This document shows positions 6,865-15,283 of a DNA stretch of 64,000 nucleotides, piece by piece. The stretch spans positions 1 through 64,000 of the forward strand of contig JAENZJ010000019.1 in NCBI GenBank assembly GCA_016841325.1, written 5' to 3'. Position 1 is the first letter of the stretch, and every line of letters begins with the position of its first letter. The DNA is from Thermincola carboxydiphila. GTDB lineage: Bacteria; Bacillota; Thermincolia; Thermincolales; UBA2595. The notes beneath the pieces are model-generated. The model made no database searches. It was not told where the DNA came from and saw only the letters and a list, made by a program, of their open reading frames with translations. The translations under genes and the position numbers were made by a program.

Positions 6865-7470
6865 ATGCTCAAATATATTAACAATTTGGATTCAGCTGTT
6901 GTTGTTTTACATGAGATATATGGGATTAATGAACATATATCAAATTTGTGTAGTCATATCTCAAATTGCAATTTTGATGTTTATTGTCCGGACTTATTGA
7001 ATGGCATCGGTTCCTTCGATTATAGCGAGGAAGCAATAGCCTACACGAATTTTTATCGGAATGTGGGATTTGACAGGGCTGTTGGACAAGTTAAGGTCCT
7101 GTTGAAACAATGCCGTTCTAAATATAAGCATGTCTCTGTTGTAGGATACAGTGTTGGTGCTACCATTGCTTGGTTATGTAGTAAAGAAATAAATTCATGT
7201 GGTGGTGTTGTTGGATTCTATGGTTCTCGGATTCGGGATTATCTTGAAGTTAGACCTAAGTGCCCGGTGCTGCTTTTCTTCCCTACAGAGGAGATTTCAT
7301 TTAATGTTGGTTCCTTGGTTGAGAAACTATCATCTAGGGAAGAAATTCAGGTCAAAGTACTCCAAGGAAAGCATGGGTTTGCAGACCCTTTTTCAAGATA
7401 TTATGTAGAGGAATCGCATAAGAAATCCGAAGCCATGATGGTCAAATTTATCAAAGACGCCGCGGTTTAG
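6865..7470 (+). CDS. Dienelactone-hydrolase-like alpha/beta hydrolase
   Basis: About 201 residues with the dienelactone hydrolase layout: an N-terminal VVVLHEIYGINEHI segment with the conserved glutamate, the nucleophile elbow GYSVGA near residue 98 (Ser in place of the Cys of classical dienelactone hydrolase), FYGSRIRDY, a PTEE segment with an acid residue, and HGFADP carrying the catalytic histidine. A cytoplasmic esterase or hydrolase acting on a lactone or ester is likely. ATG 6865 follows GGGAGAA with proper spacing; ATG 6850 lacks a site. It is downstream of the 50-bp repeat, still in the AT-rich island. Confidence 0.8.
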   Translation: MLKYINNLDSAVVVLHEIYGINEHISNLCSHISNCNFDVYCPDLLNGIGSFDYSEEAIAYTNFYRNVGFDRAVGQVKVLLKQCRSKYKHVSVVGYSVGATIAWLCSKEINSCGGVVGFYGSRIRDYLEVRPKCPVLLFFPTEEISFNVGSLVEKLSSREEIQVKVLQGKHGFADPFSRYYVEESHKKSEAMMVKFIKDAAV

Positions 7471-7744
7471 CAGCCAAAAGTGAGGGAATTATGCTTAGTG
7501 CTTTACATTGTAGGAGCAACTGCAAAGCCACTGCCTAAAACAACAAGAGTTGTTCTGTGGCTTGAATTGCTTCCCCATTAAAACGTTTTGATCTTGGCAT
7601 CAACAATACCTGTGGCAACTTGGAATATTGACTGCCAGACAAGATGGGGACTGGATTGAATTAAATTTTCCTTCATAACTTTAGCCGGAAAAGCTACTAC
7701 AGTTATCAAAGGAGAGTTGACAAAACCATAAACCAATTTTTCAG

Positions 7745-7800
7745 TAAAAAAACATGGCAAAGAAAGCCAACCAGTGATAGACTTAAGAAAAGCGGTCAAT
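7745..7800 (+). repeat. Partial copy of the 115-bp repeat
   Basis: Matches only the second half of 2151-2270 and 3306-3425: CATGGCAAAGAAAGCC, CCAGTGATAGACTTAAGAAAAGC. It marks the right edge of the repeat-rich island. The stretch 7471-7744 holds no supportable gene. Confidence 0.5.
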
Positions 7801-7918
7801 ATAGTCGGGGAAAACAGGTAAAGGATTGACGTCCACAGAGCTCAGGTTGCTCCGTTCTCTCTGGGAAAATAAAATAATACAACTTTCGATCTCATTAATA
7901 GAAAAGGGGGAGATAGAT

Positions 7919-8350
7919 ATGAACGATGGACAATTTAAAGTTGCAGTCAGCTTAATTAACCAAAAAGTTCAATTTAAAGGGGTGTCCATGTCAAATTCGG
8001 AACGCCCGATACAATTTGATTTCAGTCCCCCGATCGGAGACGGTGATGGTTATGCCGGCCTGGAATTATTGCTGATGAGTTTTGCCGGGTGTGTTGCCAC
8101 TACTATAGTCCATTTGTTAAGGAAAATGGGAAAAGACATTTCCGGATTCAAAGTTAACGCGAGAGGGGTAAGAACAGCCCAGCCCCCATTAAAACTTGAA
8201 AGTATTTTTCTGGAATTCAATATAAGTTCCGGAGATGTTCAAGATGCGGACATTGAAAAAGCAATTCTGTTAGCAAAAGAGTCATTTTCACCCGTGTGGC
8301 AGATGTTGAAGGACAATGTAGAAGTAACAACTGAGTATAAATTTATCTGA
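7919..8350 (+). CDS. OsmC/Ohr family protein
   Basis: 143 residues with the OsmC fold. The helix LELLLMSFAGCVATTIVHLLRKMG carries the first conserved cysteine, and the C-terminal strand region is short. The usual second catalytic cysteine (in VSxxLxxxCPV) is replaced by FSPVWQMLK, so the protein has one peroxidatic-type cysteine only and is unlikely to act as a standard thiol peroxidase. The ATG at 7919 is chosen because GGGGGAG lies seven bases before it; an open extension to 7826 has no ribosome-binding site and no conserved sequence. The first gene to the right of the repeat island. Confidence 0.8.
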   Translation: MNDGQFKVAVSLINQKVQFKGVSMSNSERPIQFDFSPPIGDGDGYAGLELLLMSFAGCVATTIVHLLRKMGKDISGFKVNARGVRTAQPPLKLESIFLEFNISSGDVQDADIEKAILLAKESFSPVWQMLKDNVEVTTEYKFI

Positions 8351-8415
8351 ATAGGTGGTATCCACCAATACGTCGGATAAAATAGTGAAAAGTTATCTGG
8401 ACAAGGAGACTAAGA

Positions 8416-9225
8416 GTGAGCAAACGCGGTGACTATGTAATACAATTGAAACCCCTGATACAAAAAAATGCTTTTAGAGAACTGGAAGATATGCTGATTT
8501 CAAATTCTGATTTACCGGGTCCCAGGGGCAATTTAGAGCTGGCATATGCCTTTGGTGATTGTGTGAATGCTGTACAGTATGTTGATGATACTCTATGGAA
8601 CATCCTAACTGATTGGGCGTTAGTACCTGCTGCAGAGACGCCTCCGGACGGACCCGGAGAATTCATTCCCTTTTGTGCTGTACAGGCCCTGGGAGCTGTA
8701 TTTACGCTTACAGATGATCAGCAGAAAACAAGAATTATCGAAATATTTAAATCTGCCAGCAATGACCCAAAGTGGCGCATCAGAGAGGCTGTGGCAATGG
8801 GTCTGCAGTGGATTGAAGAAAAAGACTTTAGTGAATCAAAAGAAATATTTGTTAATTGGATTGACGAAGCCTCTCTTTTGGAAAGAAGAGCAATAATTGC
8901 TGCCCTGGCACATCCTCCGGTATTATATAATCGGGATAATGTCCGATTCTGCCTTGAAATTACCGGAAAAATATTAAATGATATAATTGATCTGGAAGCA
9001 GGTTTTCGAAAGACAGAAGAATTCCGTGTTTTAAGAAAAGGACTTGAATATGCCATAAGTGTATTTACAGCACATCTGCCTGATGAAGGATTTGAATTTA
9101 TGAAAAAGTGGGCTCTCAGTCATGACCCTGACATAAAGAAAATAATCAAGTCAAATTTAGGTAAGTCCAGATTAACCAAAAAATTTGGTCCCAGGGTCAG
9201 CGAATTATTAGCTATTATAAACTAA
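8416..9225 (+). CDS. HEAT-repeat-like protein
   Basis: 269 residues, soluble, built almost entirely of amphipathic helices. Segments such as WRIREAVAMGLQWI and LLERRAIIAALAHPPVL have the R-x-A/A-L spacing of HEAT-like repeats, and a second hydrophobic repeat AVQALGAVFTLTDDQQKTRII is visible. Proteins of this kind usually bind other proteins or act as DNA glycosylase-like (AlkD) scaffolds; no AlkD active-site residues can be identified. The GTG start follows AAGGAGA. Followed two bases later by a small DUF2164-like gene, probably in the same transcript. The exact role is unknown. Confidence 0.6.
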   Translation: MSKRGDYVIQLKPLIQKNAFRELEDMLISNSDLPGPRGNLELAYAFGDCVNAVQYVDDTLWNILTDWALVPAAETPPDGPGEFIPFCAVQALGAVFTLTDDQQKTRIIEIFKSASNDPKWRIREAVAMGLQWIEEKDFSESKEIFVNWIDEASLLERRAIIAALAHPPVLYNRDNVRFCLEITGKILNDIIDLEAGFRKTEEFRVLRKGLEYAISVFTAHLPDEGFEFMKKWALSHDPDIKKIIKSNLGKSRLTKKFGPRVSELLAIIN

Positions 9226-9238
9226 AATGGTGGTGTAC

Positions 9239-9469
9239 ATGAACAATAAAATTAAACTGTCAAGGGAAAAGCGGGAAGACATGATTGCTGCGATTCAGGC
9301 TTATTTCCTGCAAGAAAGAGATGAGGAGATCGGAGACCTGGCAGCAGGATTTTTGCTGGATTTCTTTATAGGACAGCTGGCCCCGGAATTTTATAACCAG
9401 GGTGTTTTAGATTCATACACCTATATGACTGGTAAAATCGAAGATTTACTGGAAATTCAGAAGCAATGA
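9239..9469 (+). CDS. DUF2164 family protein
   Basis: A small soluble protein of 76 residues. The pattern LSREKREDMIAAIQAYFLQERDEEIGDLAAGFLLDFF and IGQLAPEFYNQGVLDS closely matches the DUF2164 family, a widespread bacterial family of unknown function. ATG 9239 is favoured over ATG 9227 because GGTGGTG precedes it at a suitable distance. It starts just after the HEAT-like gene and likely shares its mRNA. Confidence 0.8.
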   Translation: MNNKIKLSREKREDMIAAIQAYFLQERDEEIGDLAAGFLLDFFIGQLAPEFYNQGVLDSYTYMTGKIEDLLEIQKQ

Positions 9470-9511
9470 AATCCGGGTGGAGACACACACCCGTTAACTG
9501 AGTTCCTTAGT

Positions 9512-9958
9512 TCACGTGGTCTTCAGGGTATCGAGAATCTTTAAAGAGTATGAGATAACAATTCCGAACAAGAGTGCCCCAATGAAAAAGAAGGCCACAG
9601 TCTCCGGATGTACCCCCATTATTACAGGTATTTTAAACATGGTTGCACTGGCCTTGATTAAATACCAGACAACCGCTCCATAAAGAAGTCCTTTTAAAGC
9701 ATAGTAACGGCTTGAAGTGTAGCTGATGATGTAGGCAAATATTACTCCAAGCATGATGTCCCAGACCAGGTGCCCCAGTAATCCCATCAAGTTTGACAGC
9801 AATCCCTGATAGTCGTGAATAGCCAGGACTATTTTGCCATAGCTGATGTATTGCGGACCCTTATAACCAAACAATGTGGCAGCAAAGGCATACAGATTTT
9901 GGACAATTGCTCCTGCTGTACCGGCGATGGCGCCGTATAGCATCCTGTCTTTAATCAT
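9512..9958 (-). CDS. Four-helix membrane protein of unknown function
   Basis: 148 residues, strongly hydrophobic, with helices near residues 5-28 (AIAGTAGAIVQNLYAFAATLF), 52-78, 85-105 and 118-140. The ATG follows AAGGAGC. It resembles small membrane proteins of the YqhR/DUF1440-like type only in size and topology; I do not recognise a diagnostic motif. It is transcribed away from the racemase-like gene, and the 110-bp gap between them could hold both promoters. Confidence 0.65.
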   Translation of the reverse strand: MIKDRMLYGAIAGTAGAIVQNLYAFAATLFGYKGPQYISYGKIVLAIHDYQGLLSNLMGLLGHLVWDIMLGVIFAYIISYTSSRYYALKGLLYGAVVWYLIKASATMFKIPVIMGVHPETVAFFFIGALLFGIVISYSLKILDTLKTT

Positions 9959-10072
9959 ATTTGATTATGCTCCTTTATTCATGATGTATCTGCTATTAAT
10001 TTGCCTGATTTGAAGGCAGGTTATTCAGTTTTATTGGTAGATCCAATCTCAACTTTGACGGGGGGAATTATA

Positions 10073-10771
10073 TTGAAAAAAATGGGGATCGTTGGAGGAA
10101 TTGGGCCTGAATCGACTGTTGACTATTATCGTCTGGTAATAAAAACATATCAGGAAATGACAGGTGACCGGAATTATCCGGAGGTGGTTATTAACAGCAT
10201 TAATATGACCAAAATGCTGCAGATGGTCTCCGACAGGGACTGGGACAGTCTGGTCGGTTATCTGGCCAGTGCCGTAAAAGAGCTTGAAAATGCAGGCGCT
10301 GCATATGCGGTAATGGCTTCAAACACACCACATATCGTTTTCGACGAGGTTCTGGCAGTATCAGGTATTCCGCTGTTAAGTATAGTTACCGAAACGTGTA
10401 AAAAGGCAAAAGAACTGGGGCTGCAAAGAGTTGGCTTGTTTGGCACCGGGTTTACGATGAAAGCAGATTATTATGCCAGGGTATTTGAAAAGGAAGGCAT
10501 TTCAGTAATCGTACCCGGTGAAAAGGAACAGGAGTACATTCATAACAGGATATTTTCAGAACTCCAGGCATTGGTGATCAGGAAAGAGACAAAAGAAGGC
10601 CTCCTGGCAATTGTACGGAAAATGATTCAGGAGTCCGGTATCGATGGCATTGTTCTGGGATGTACGGAACTGCCTTTAATACTGGATAAAGATGAATATG
10701 GGATTAAGTTTTTAAATACGTCTTTAATTCACATGGAAAGTGCACTTAAATACGGGTTATCTGAAACCTAA
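10073..10771 (+). CDS. Asp/Glu racemase-family protein, one catalytic Cys missing
   Basis: 232 residues with the racemase fold: IGIVGGIGPESTVDYY-type start (MGIVGGIGPEST), YPEVVINSINMTKM, and GCTELPLIL with the second catalytic cysteine. In the first active-site loop the usual CNT is replaced by SNT (MASNTPHIVFDE). Two opposed cysteines are needed for standard aspartate or glutamate racemisation, so this protein may work on one face only, as arylmalonate decarboxylase does, or use serine. The TTG start at 10073 has GGGGGG upstream; the open frame to 10001 has no site. It is 17 bases from the DUF2284 gene and likely co-transcribed. Confidence 0.8.
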   Translation: MKKMGIVGGIGPESTVDYYRLVIKTYQEMTGDRNYPEVVINSINMTKMLQMVSDRDWDSLVGYLASAVKELENAGAAYAVMASNTPHIVFDEVLAVSGIPLLSIVTETCKKAKELGLQRVGLFGTGFTMKADYYARVFEKEGISVIVPGEKEQEYIHNRIFSELQALVIRKETKEGLLAIVRKMIQESGIDGIVLGCTELPLILDKDEYGIKFLNTSLIHMESALKYGLSET

Positions 10772-10787
10772 TAAATCCGAGGTGGAT

Positions 10788-11300
10788 ATGATGCAGCAGG
10801 AATCAGTTTATGACAGTTTTATCAGGCGTGCCTATGAGCTCGGAGCCCTTGAAGCCAGGGTCATTGACCCAAGGAGCGTCAGGACAGGTGCCTGGGTAAG
10901 GATGAAGTGCCAGTTTGGATGCAGTGGTTATAACAGCAGCTGCTGCTGCCCGCCAAGGACGCCAACACCGGAGAAAATGCGCGAAATCCTTGACTGTTAC
11001 ACGACCGCTATTTTGATCCATGGTGATGACTACAGAATACAGAATAATTTAGTCGCCACCCTGGAACGGGAAATCTTCCTCTCCGGGTTTCATAAAGCTA
11101 TGGGACTGGGGGCCGGCCCATGTAAGTTATGCCAGAAATGCAATATCGAAAAATGCATCCGGCCTGAAACCGCCCGGCCTTCCATGGAGGCCTGTGGGAT
11201 TGATGTGTATGCAACAGCAGGATTAAACGGTTTTCCAATAGAAGTTGTAAAAGACCGGTCATGTGACCAAAACAGTTTTGGCTTGATCCTTGTAGAATAA
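10788..11300 (+). CDS. DUF2284 cysteine-rich metal-binding protein
   Basis: 170 residues with many cysteines in DUF2284 order: CQFGCSGYNSSCCCPPRTPTP near the N-terminus and CKLCQKCNIEKCIRPETARPSMEACGIDVY in the C-terminal part. These groups are thought to hold an iron-sulfur or other metal centre; the family is common in anaerobes, and no reaction is established. ATG 10788 is placed six bases after GAGGTGG. A second DUF2284 gene follows at 11339, and both may be part of one operon with the racemase-like gene upstream and the lipoprotein downstream. Confidence 0.8.
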   Translation: MMQQESVYDSFIRRAYELGALEARVIDPRSVRTGAWVRMKCQFGCSGYNSSCCCPPRTPTPEKMREILDCYTTAILIHGDDYRIQNNLVATLEREIFLSGFHKAMGLGAGPCKLCQKCNIEKCIRPETARPSMEACGIDVYATAGLNGFPIEVVKDRSCDQNSFGLILVE

Positions 11301-11338
11301 TCGGGAGCAGGACAGGCCTGCATTAAAAGGAGGTACAA

Positions 11339-11890
11339 ATGGCGGTTGATGAATTGATGCATATCTTAGGAGAGGAAATATCAGATTCCCGGGTTAGTTT
11401 CAGGCCCTTTGAGATATCAGATGTAAAAGTTGAGGAAAGTGTCCGTCTCAAATGTATGATTCCACCATGTCCTGACTATGGGCGGCGGAAGTTCTGCCCG
11501 CCCAATTTACCGGACCTGGATTTTATCCGTAAGGCTATTTCCCAATATCAGGGTGGTTTGCTGGTTACTTTGACCATTCCCTTCAGTAATGAGGCCGTGG
11601 TAGAGGTAAAACAATTTGAGCCGCATCTGCAGTTACTGAAAATAATCGGACAGTGTGAGAAAATTGCCTGTGAAAGAGTTAATCATCTGGCATTTGGACT
11701 CACTGTGGGCGGCTGCAACCTGTGCCCTGAGTGTACTCCGGCAGGTGAACCATGCAGGCATCCCCTGGAATCGCGTCCGGGAGCTGATGGGTTTGGCATT
11801 GATATTACCACACTGGCACGTAAGTTGGGTGTAAATATTGAATGGCCGGTTAAAACAGAATTAAATTTTCTGGGAATGATATTTGTATAA
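11339..11890 (+). CDS. DUF2284 cysteine-rich metal-binding protein, paralogue
   Basis: 183 residues with the same family pattern as the gene before it (CMIPPCPDYGRRKFCPPNLP; CNLCPECTPAGEPCRHPLESRPGADGFGID), but low overall similarity, so the pair is not a recent copy. The cysteine groups are spaced as in iron-sulfur or metal-binding proteins. The ATG follows AGGAGG. Tandem DUF2284 genes could encode two subunits of one complex; this is an inference from position only. Confidence 0.8.
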   Translation: MAVDELMHILGEEISDSRVSFRPFEISDVKVEESVRLKCMIPPCPDYGRRKFCPPNLPDLDFIRKAISQYQGGLLVTLTIPFSNEAVVEVKQFEPHLQLLKIIGQCEKIACERVNHLAFGLTVGGCNLCPECTPAGEPCRHPLESRPGADGFGIDITTLARKLGVNIEWPVKTELNFLGMIFV

Positions 11891-11920
11891 GTTCCAATAA
11901 TTAAACAGGAGGAATGGAAT

Positions 11921-12619
11921 GTGAAAAAAATATTGTTTCCAATACTTATAGTCATGCTGACACTGGTTTTTGCAGGTTGTACCGGTGCAGCGGACGATAA
12001 GGCCAAACAGCCCAATAACGAAAAAGGGGCTAAACAATCAGATAAGGGAAATGAGATAGGACAATCTGATAAAGGAAATGAGCAACCCAATGAAGAAAAC
12101 CAGGACCCGGAGGCTGTTATTGGTGCCAGGGCGCAGGAAGCGGTCCTGACACTTAAAAACGGCGACATGGAAAGACTGGCTGATTTAGTTCACCCTGTTA
12201 AGGGAGTAAGGTTTTCACCCTATGCTTATGTAAATACTGATACCGATGGAGGCAATCTTGTTTTCAGGGCGAACCAGGTCAGGGAGTTTCCCAATGATAA
12301 TAAAAAGTATACCTGGGGACATTACGACGGCACCGGTGAACCCATCATACTGACCCCTATGGAATATTTTAAGAAATTTGTCTATACCGCTGACTTTGCC
12401 AATGCTGAAAAGGTCAGCTATAATGAGACAATTGGGACCGGTAATGCCCTGGAAAACCAGTTTGAGGTATATCCTGATGCGATTATTGTGGAGTACTATT
12501 TTTCGGGTTTTGAAGAACAGTACCAGGGAATGGACTGGCAGAGCCTGCGGCTGGTTTTTGAAGAACTGGAAAACACCTGGTATCTGGCAGGGATCATTCA
12601 TAACCAGTGGACATCATAA
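11921..12619 (+). CDS. Secreted lipoprotein with NTF2-like domain
   Basis: 232 residues. The signal peptide ends with the lipobox LVFAGC (residues 15-20), so the protein is anchored to the outer face of the membrane by a lipidated cysteine. An acidic, Gln/Asn-rich linker with the repeat QSDKGNE follows to about residue 60, and then a domain with AVIGARAQEAVLTLKNGDMERLADLVHP and WQSLRLVFEELENTWYLAGIIHNQW, a pattern seen in NTF2-like proteins. GTG start with GGAGG upstream. No active site is visible; it may bind a ligand at the cell surface. Confidence 0.75.
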   Translation: MKKILFPILIVMLTLVFAGCTGAADDKAKQPNNEKGAKQSDKGNEIGQSDKGNEQPNEENQDPEAVIGARAQEAVLTLKNGDMERLADLVHPVKGVRFSPYAYVNTDTDGGNLVFRANQVREFPNDNKKYTWGHYDGTGEPIILTPMEYFKKFVYTADFANAEKVSYNETIGTGNALENQFEVYPDAIIVEYYFSGFEEQYQGMDWQSLRLVFEELENTWYLAGIIHNQWTS

Positions 12620-12641
12620 ATGAACAATAAGGAGAATAATT

Positions 12642-13535
12642 ATGGCCCAAATGACACTTGAACACCTGAGGGGGAATACTTACTATATCCCGGCTCCGGC
12701 TAATATAGGAGTTTTTGCAGCCAATGATAATGCTATCCTTATTGACAGCGGAAATGACAGGGAAGCAGGAAGGCAGATACTCCGCCTGTTAAACCAGCAG
12801 GGCTGGAATCTGAAAATGATCATAAACACACACTCCAATGCCGACCATATAGGTGGCAACGCGTTTTTGCAGGACAGGACGGGCTGCCGGATTGCAGCTC
12901 CTCTGGGGGAATGCGGGTTTATTAACACCCCGCTGCTTGAACCGGCGTTCCTTTATGGAGGCTTTCCGCATCAGGAAATGAGGAATAAATTCCTGATGGC
13001 AAAACCATCTGCTGTTACCGATATCATTTCTGCCCCGGGAGATATAGCTGATTCCGGCCTGCAAAGCATTCCACTGCCGGGACACTTTTTTGACATGGTG
13101 GGAGTGATGACACCTGACAATGTCTTTTTTATAGCAGACACTTTATTCCCGGAACATATAATCAAAAAATACCACCTTTTTTTCCTGTTTGATGTGAAGA
13201 CACACCTGGAGACCCTGGAACGGCTGAAGTCATTAGATGCAGAAGTCTATGTGCCCGGGCACGGTAAACCGCTCGATAATTTACAAATGCTTATAGAATT
13301 AAACAGAAATAAAGTATTGGAAATAATGGAGAACATCTTCGGCATCTGTGCGGACCCGGTTACTCCTGACGGAGTACTGGAAAAACTCTGCGGCATTTAT
13401 GGAATATCCCTTGATTTAAACCAATACCTGCTGCTGTCCAATACAATCCGTTCTTACCTGTCCTGCCTGTACGGTGACGGCAGGCTGGAATGTATCTTTT
13501 CCGGTAATCAGGTCAGGTGGAAACAGACAGGATAG
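12642..13535 (+). CDS. Metallo-beta-lactamase-fold hydrolase
   Basis: 297 residues with the metallo-beta-lactamase core: THSNADHIGGN (HxxxDH-type zinc ligands, with Asn in place of the usual first histidine-spaced H), LPGHFFDMVGV, FIADTLFP with the bridging Asp, and VPGHGKP with the last histidine. HSNADH still gives two His and one Asp, so one or two metals can bind. The C-terminal 90 residues are helical. It belongs to the broad glyoxalase II-like group; the substrate is not known. ATG after AAGGAG, 22 bases downstream of the lipoprotein. Confidence 0.85.
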   Translation: MAQMTLEHLRGNTYYIPAPANIGVFAANDNAILIDSGNDREAGRQILRLLNQQGWNLKMIINTHSNADHIGGNAFLQDRTGCRIAAPLGECGFINTPLLEPAFLYGGFPHQEMRNKFLMAKPSAVTDIISAPGDIADSGLQSIPLPGHFFDMVGVMTPDNVFFIADTLFPEHIIKKYHLFFLFDVKTHLETLERLKSLDAEVYVPGHGKPLDNLQMLIELNRNKVLEIMENIFGICADPVTPDGVLEKLCGIYGISLDLNQYLLLSNTIRSYLSCLYGDGRLECIFSGNQVRWKQTG

Positions 13536-13557
13536 AACATGATTGGGAGGGATATAA

Positions 13558-14070
13558 ATGCCCTGGTGTCCGAAATGCCGGAGATTTCAGGAGGAAGATG
13601 ACCTGTGTGCATACTGCTGGGTAGAGACAGTGCCCGAATTGGGCCCTGAGGCCGAAACACCGGAAAGTAAAACTCAGGAAGTGCTTTTGGTAACAGTTTC
13701 TGATGAGTATGAAGCTGACCTGATACAGGCACTGCTGGAATCCCATGACATACTGACCCTGCGGAAATACCGCGAAAGCGGGCAGTACCTTAAGGTGTAT
13801 ATGGGAGTTACCCGTCTTGGGATTGATATTTATGTACTGGAAAATCAGCTGCAGGAAGCAATGGAGCTTATTAACAGTGAAATTGCCGAGAGCAGCGGCA
13901 CCTGTGATGAAAATGGGATTAATGAAAAGACCAGGCTTCAGGAAGATAAACTGGAATTCCGCCGACAGATGGCCCAAAAACTGACCTGGGTAATACTTAT
14001 TCCTTTGTTAATCGGTATCTTAATATCCTTAGTATATCTGTTTCTTAATATCCCTGGTATTTCTGGCTAA
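13558..14070 (+). CDS. Zinc-ribbon, DUF2007-like, membrane-anchored protein
   Basis: 170 residues. Residues 4-20 form a small zinc ribbon (CPKCRRF and CAYCW), residues 40-100 resemble the DUF2007 fold (VTVSDEYEADLIQALLESHDI, then LKVYMGVTRLGIDIYVLENQ), and a C-terminal membrane helix (LTWVILIPLLIGILISLVYLF) anchors the protein with the ribbon inside the cell. DUF2007 proteins are described as putative signal-transducing proteins, without a defined role. The ATG follows GGGAGG, 22 bases after the metallo-hydrolase, so both are probably on one transcript. Confidence 0.7.
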   Translation: MPWCPKCRRFQEEDDLCAYCWVETVPELGPEAETPESKTQEVLLVTVSDEYEADLIQALLESHDILTLRKYRESGQYLKVYMGVTRLGIDIYVLENQLQEAMELINSEIAESSGTCDENGINEKTRLQEDKLEFRRQMAQKLTWVILIPLLIGILISLVYLFLNIPGISG

Positions 14071-14102
14071 GATGGCAGGATAACAGCAAAGGGGTTAGCA
14101 AT

Positions 14103-15278
14103 TTGTGCAGAATTATGCTGATCGATATGAATTCATTTTTTGCATCAGTACACCAAGCCCTTGACCCTGACTTAAGGGGTAAACCGGTAATTGTCTGTGG
14201 GGATCCGGACAGGCGGCATGGCATAGTGCTGGCTGCCTCTTATGAAGCCAAGAAGTATGGTGTCAAAACAACGATGCCTAAATGGGAGGCAGAAAGACTG
14301 GTCCCGAGTGCAATATTTCTCAGGCCGGACCATGAGAAATACCGGGTATTTTCCGGGATGATTATGGATATCATCAGAGAATTTTCTCCTCTTGTAGAGC
14401 AGTTCTCTATAGATGAGGCATTTGTTGACATGACCGGATGTATATCTCATGGTGATGTTATGGAAACAGCCAGATTAATAAAGAAAAGAATCCGGGAAGA
14501 AGTTGGGGTCTTGTGTTCAATCGGTATCGGCCCTAACAAGATTGTGGCCAAAATGGCAGCAGAGCTGGAGAAACCTGACGGGCTTAAATTGATTACCAAG
14601 AGTGATGTCCCGGCAAGACTGTGGCCGCTGCCTGTCAGGAAGTTATTTGGGGTGGGGAGGACAACAGAGAAGAAGCTGCGATCCCTGGGTATTTATACAA
14701 TTGGCGACCTGGCCGGTTTTCCCCCTGAGGTGCTGGAGAGGAGACTGGGAGCAGCAGGGCGGGTGCTTCACATGTCGGCAAACGGAGAAAGCGGCAGCCC
14801 GGTCAATCCCGGTTCTCATGATGAGACTAAATCAATAGGAAATCAGGTCACCCTGAGCAGGGACTGCATGGGTGACGAAATAAAAACAGTCATTGTGGAA
14901 ATAGCCGAAAAAATAGGTTACCGGGTCAGGCGGAGTGGGTATATGTGCAGAACCGTCACCCTGATAATCAGGGAAACAGATTTTACCAACCATACATGGT
15001 CATATACTTTAACTGAATATACAGATATTACAGAAGAGATCCGTGATACTGCTCTAAGGCTGTTTAAAACCAAATGGCCGCAGGACAAAAAAGTCCGGCT
15101 CATTGGGGTCAGTGTTTCCCACCTGGTGAAAAAACGATTTGAGCAGGTTGACCTGTTTAATGAAAAAGAAAAGCTGCGCCAACTGGACAGCGCCTGTGAT
15201 GAAATCAAGAAACGGTTTGGCTATAAAAGCATAGTCAGGGGTATCTCCCTGGCAAAACAGGAGGACAACCCTGACTAG
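14103..15278 (+). CDS. dinB: DNA polymerase IV (Y-family translesion polymerase)
   Basis: 391 residues with all parts of a Y-family polymerase: the palm start MLIDMNSFFASVHQA with the first catalytic Asp, YEAKKYGVKTTMP, the SIDEAFVD catalytic loop, GIGPNKIVAKMAAELEKPDG, the helix-hairpin-helix LPVRKLFGVGRTTEKKL, and a little-finger domain to the end. It copies past DNA lesions with low fidelity. TTG start with AAAGGGG upstream. The C-terminal beta-clamp motif appears as QVDLFNEKE. No LexA box is visible right before it, so SOS control is not evident here. Confidence 0.93.
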   Translation: MCRIMLIDMNSFFASVHQALDPDLRGKPVIVCGDPDRRHGIVLAASYEAKKYGVKTTMPKWEAERLVPSAIFLRPDHEKYRVFSGMIMDIIREFSPLVEQFSIDEAFVDMTGCISHGDVMETARLIKKRIREEVGVLCSIGIGPNKIVAKMAAELEKPDGLKLITKSDVPARLWPLPVRKLFGVGRTTEKKLRSLGIYTIGDLAGFPPEVLERRLGAAGRVLHMSANGESGSPVNPGSHDETKSIGNQVTLSRDCMGDEIKTVIVEIAEKIGYRVRRSGYMCRTVTLIIRETDFTNHTWSYTLTEYTDITEEIRDTALRLFKTKWPQDKKVRLIGVSVSHLVKKRFEQVDLFNEKEKLRQLDSACDEIKKRFGYKSIVRGISLAKQEDNPD

Positions 15279-15283
15279 GTCTG

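Noticed and set aside
7578-7799. 73-codon minus-strand frame
   Set aside because: It overlaps the partial 115-bp repeat and has no recognisable protein features.
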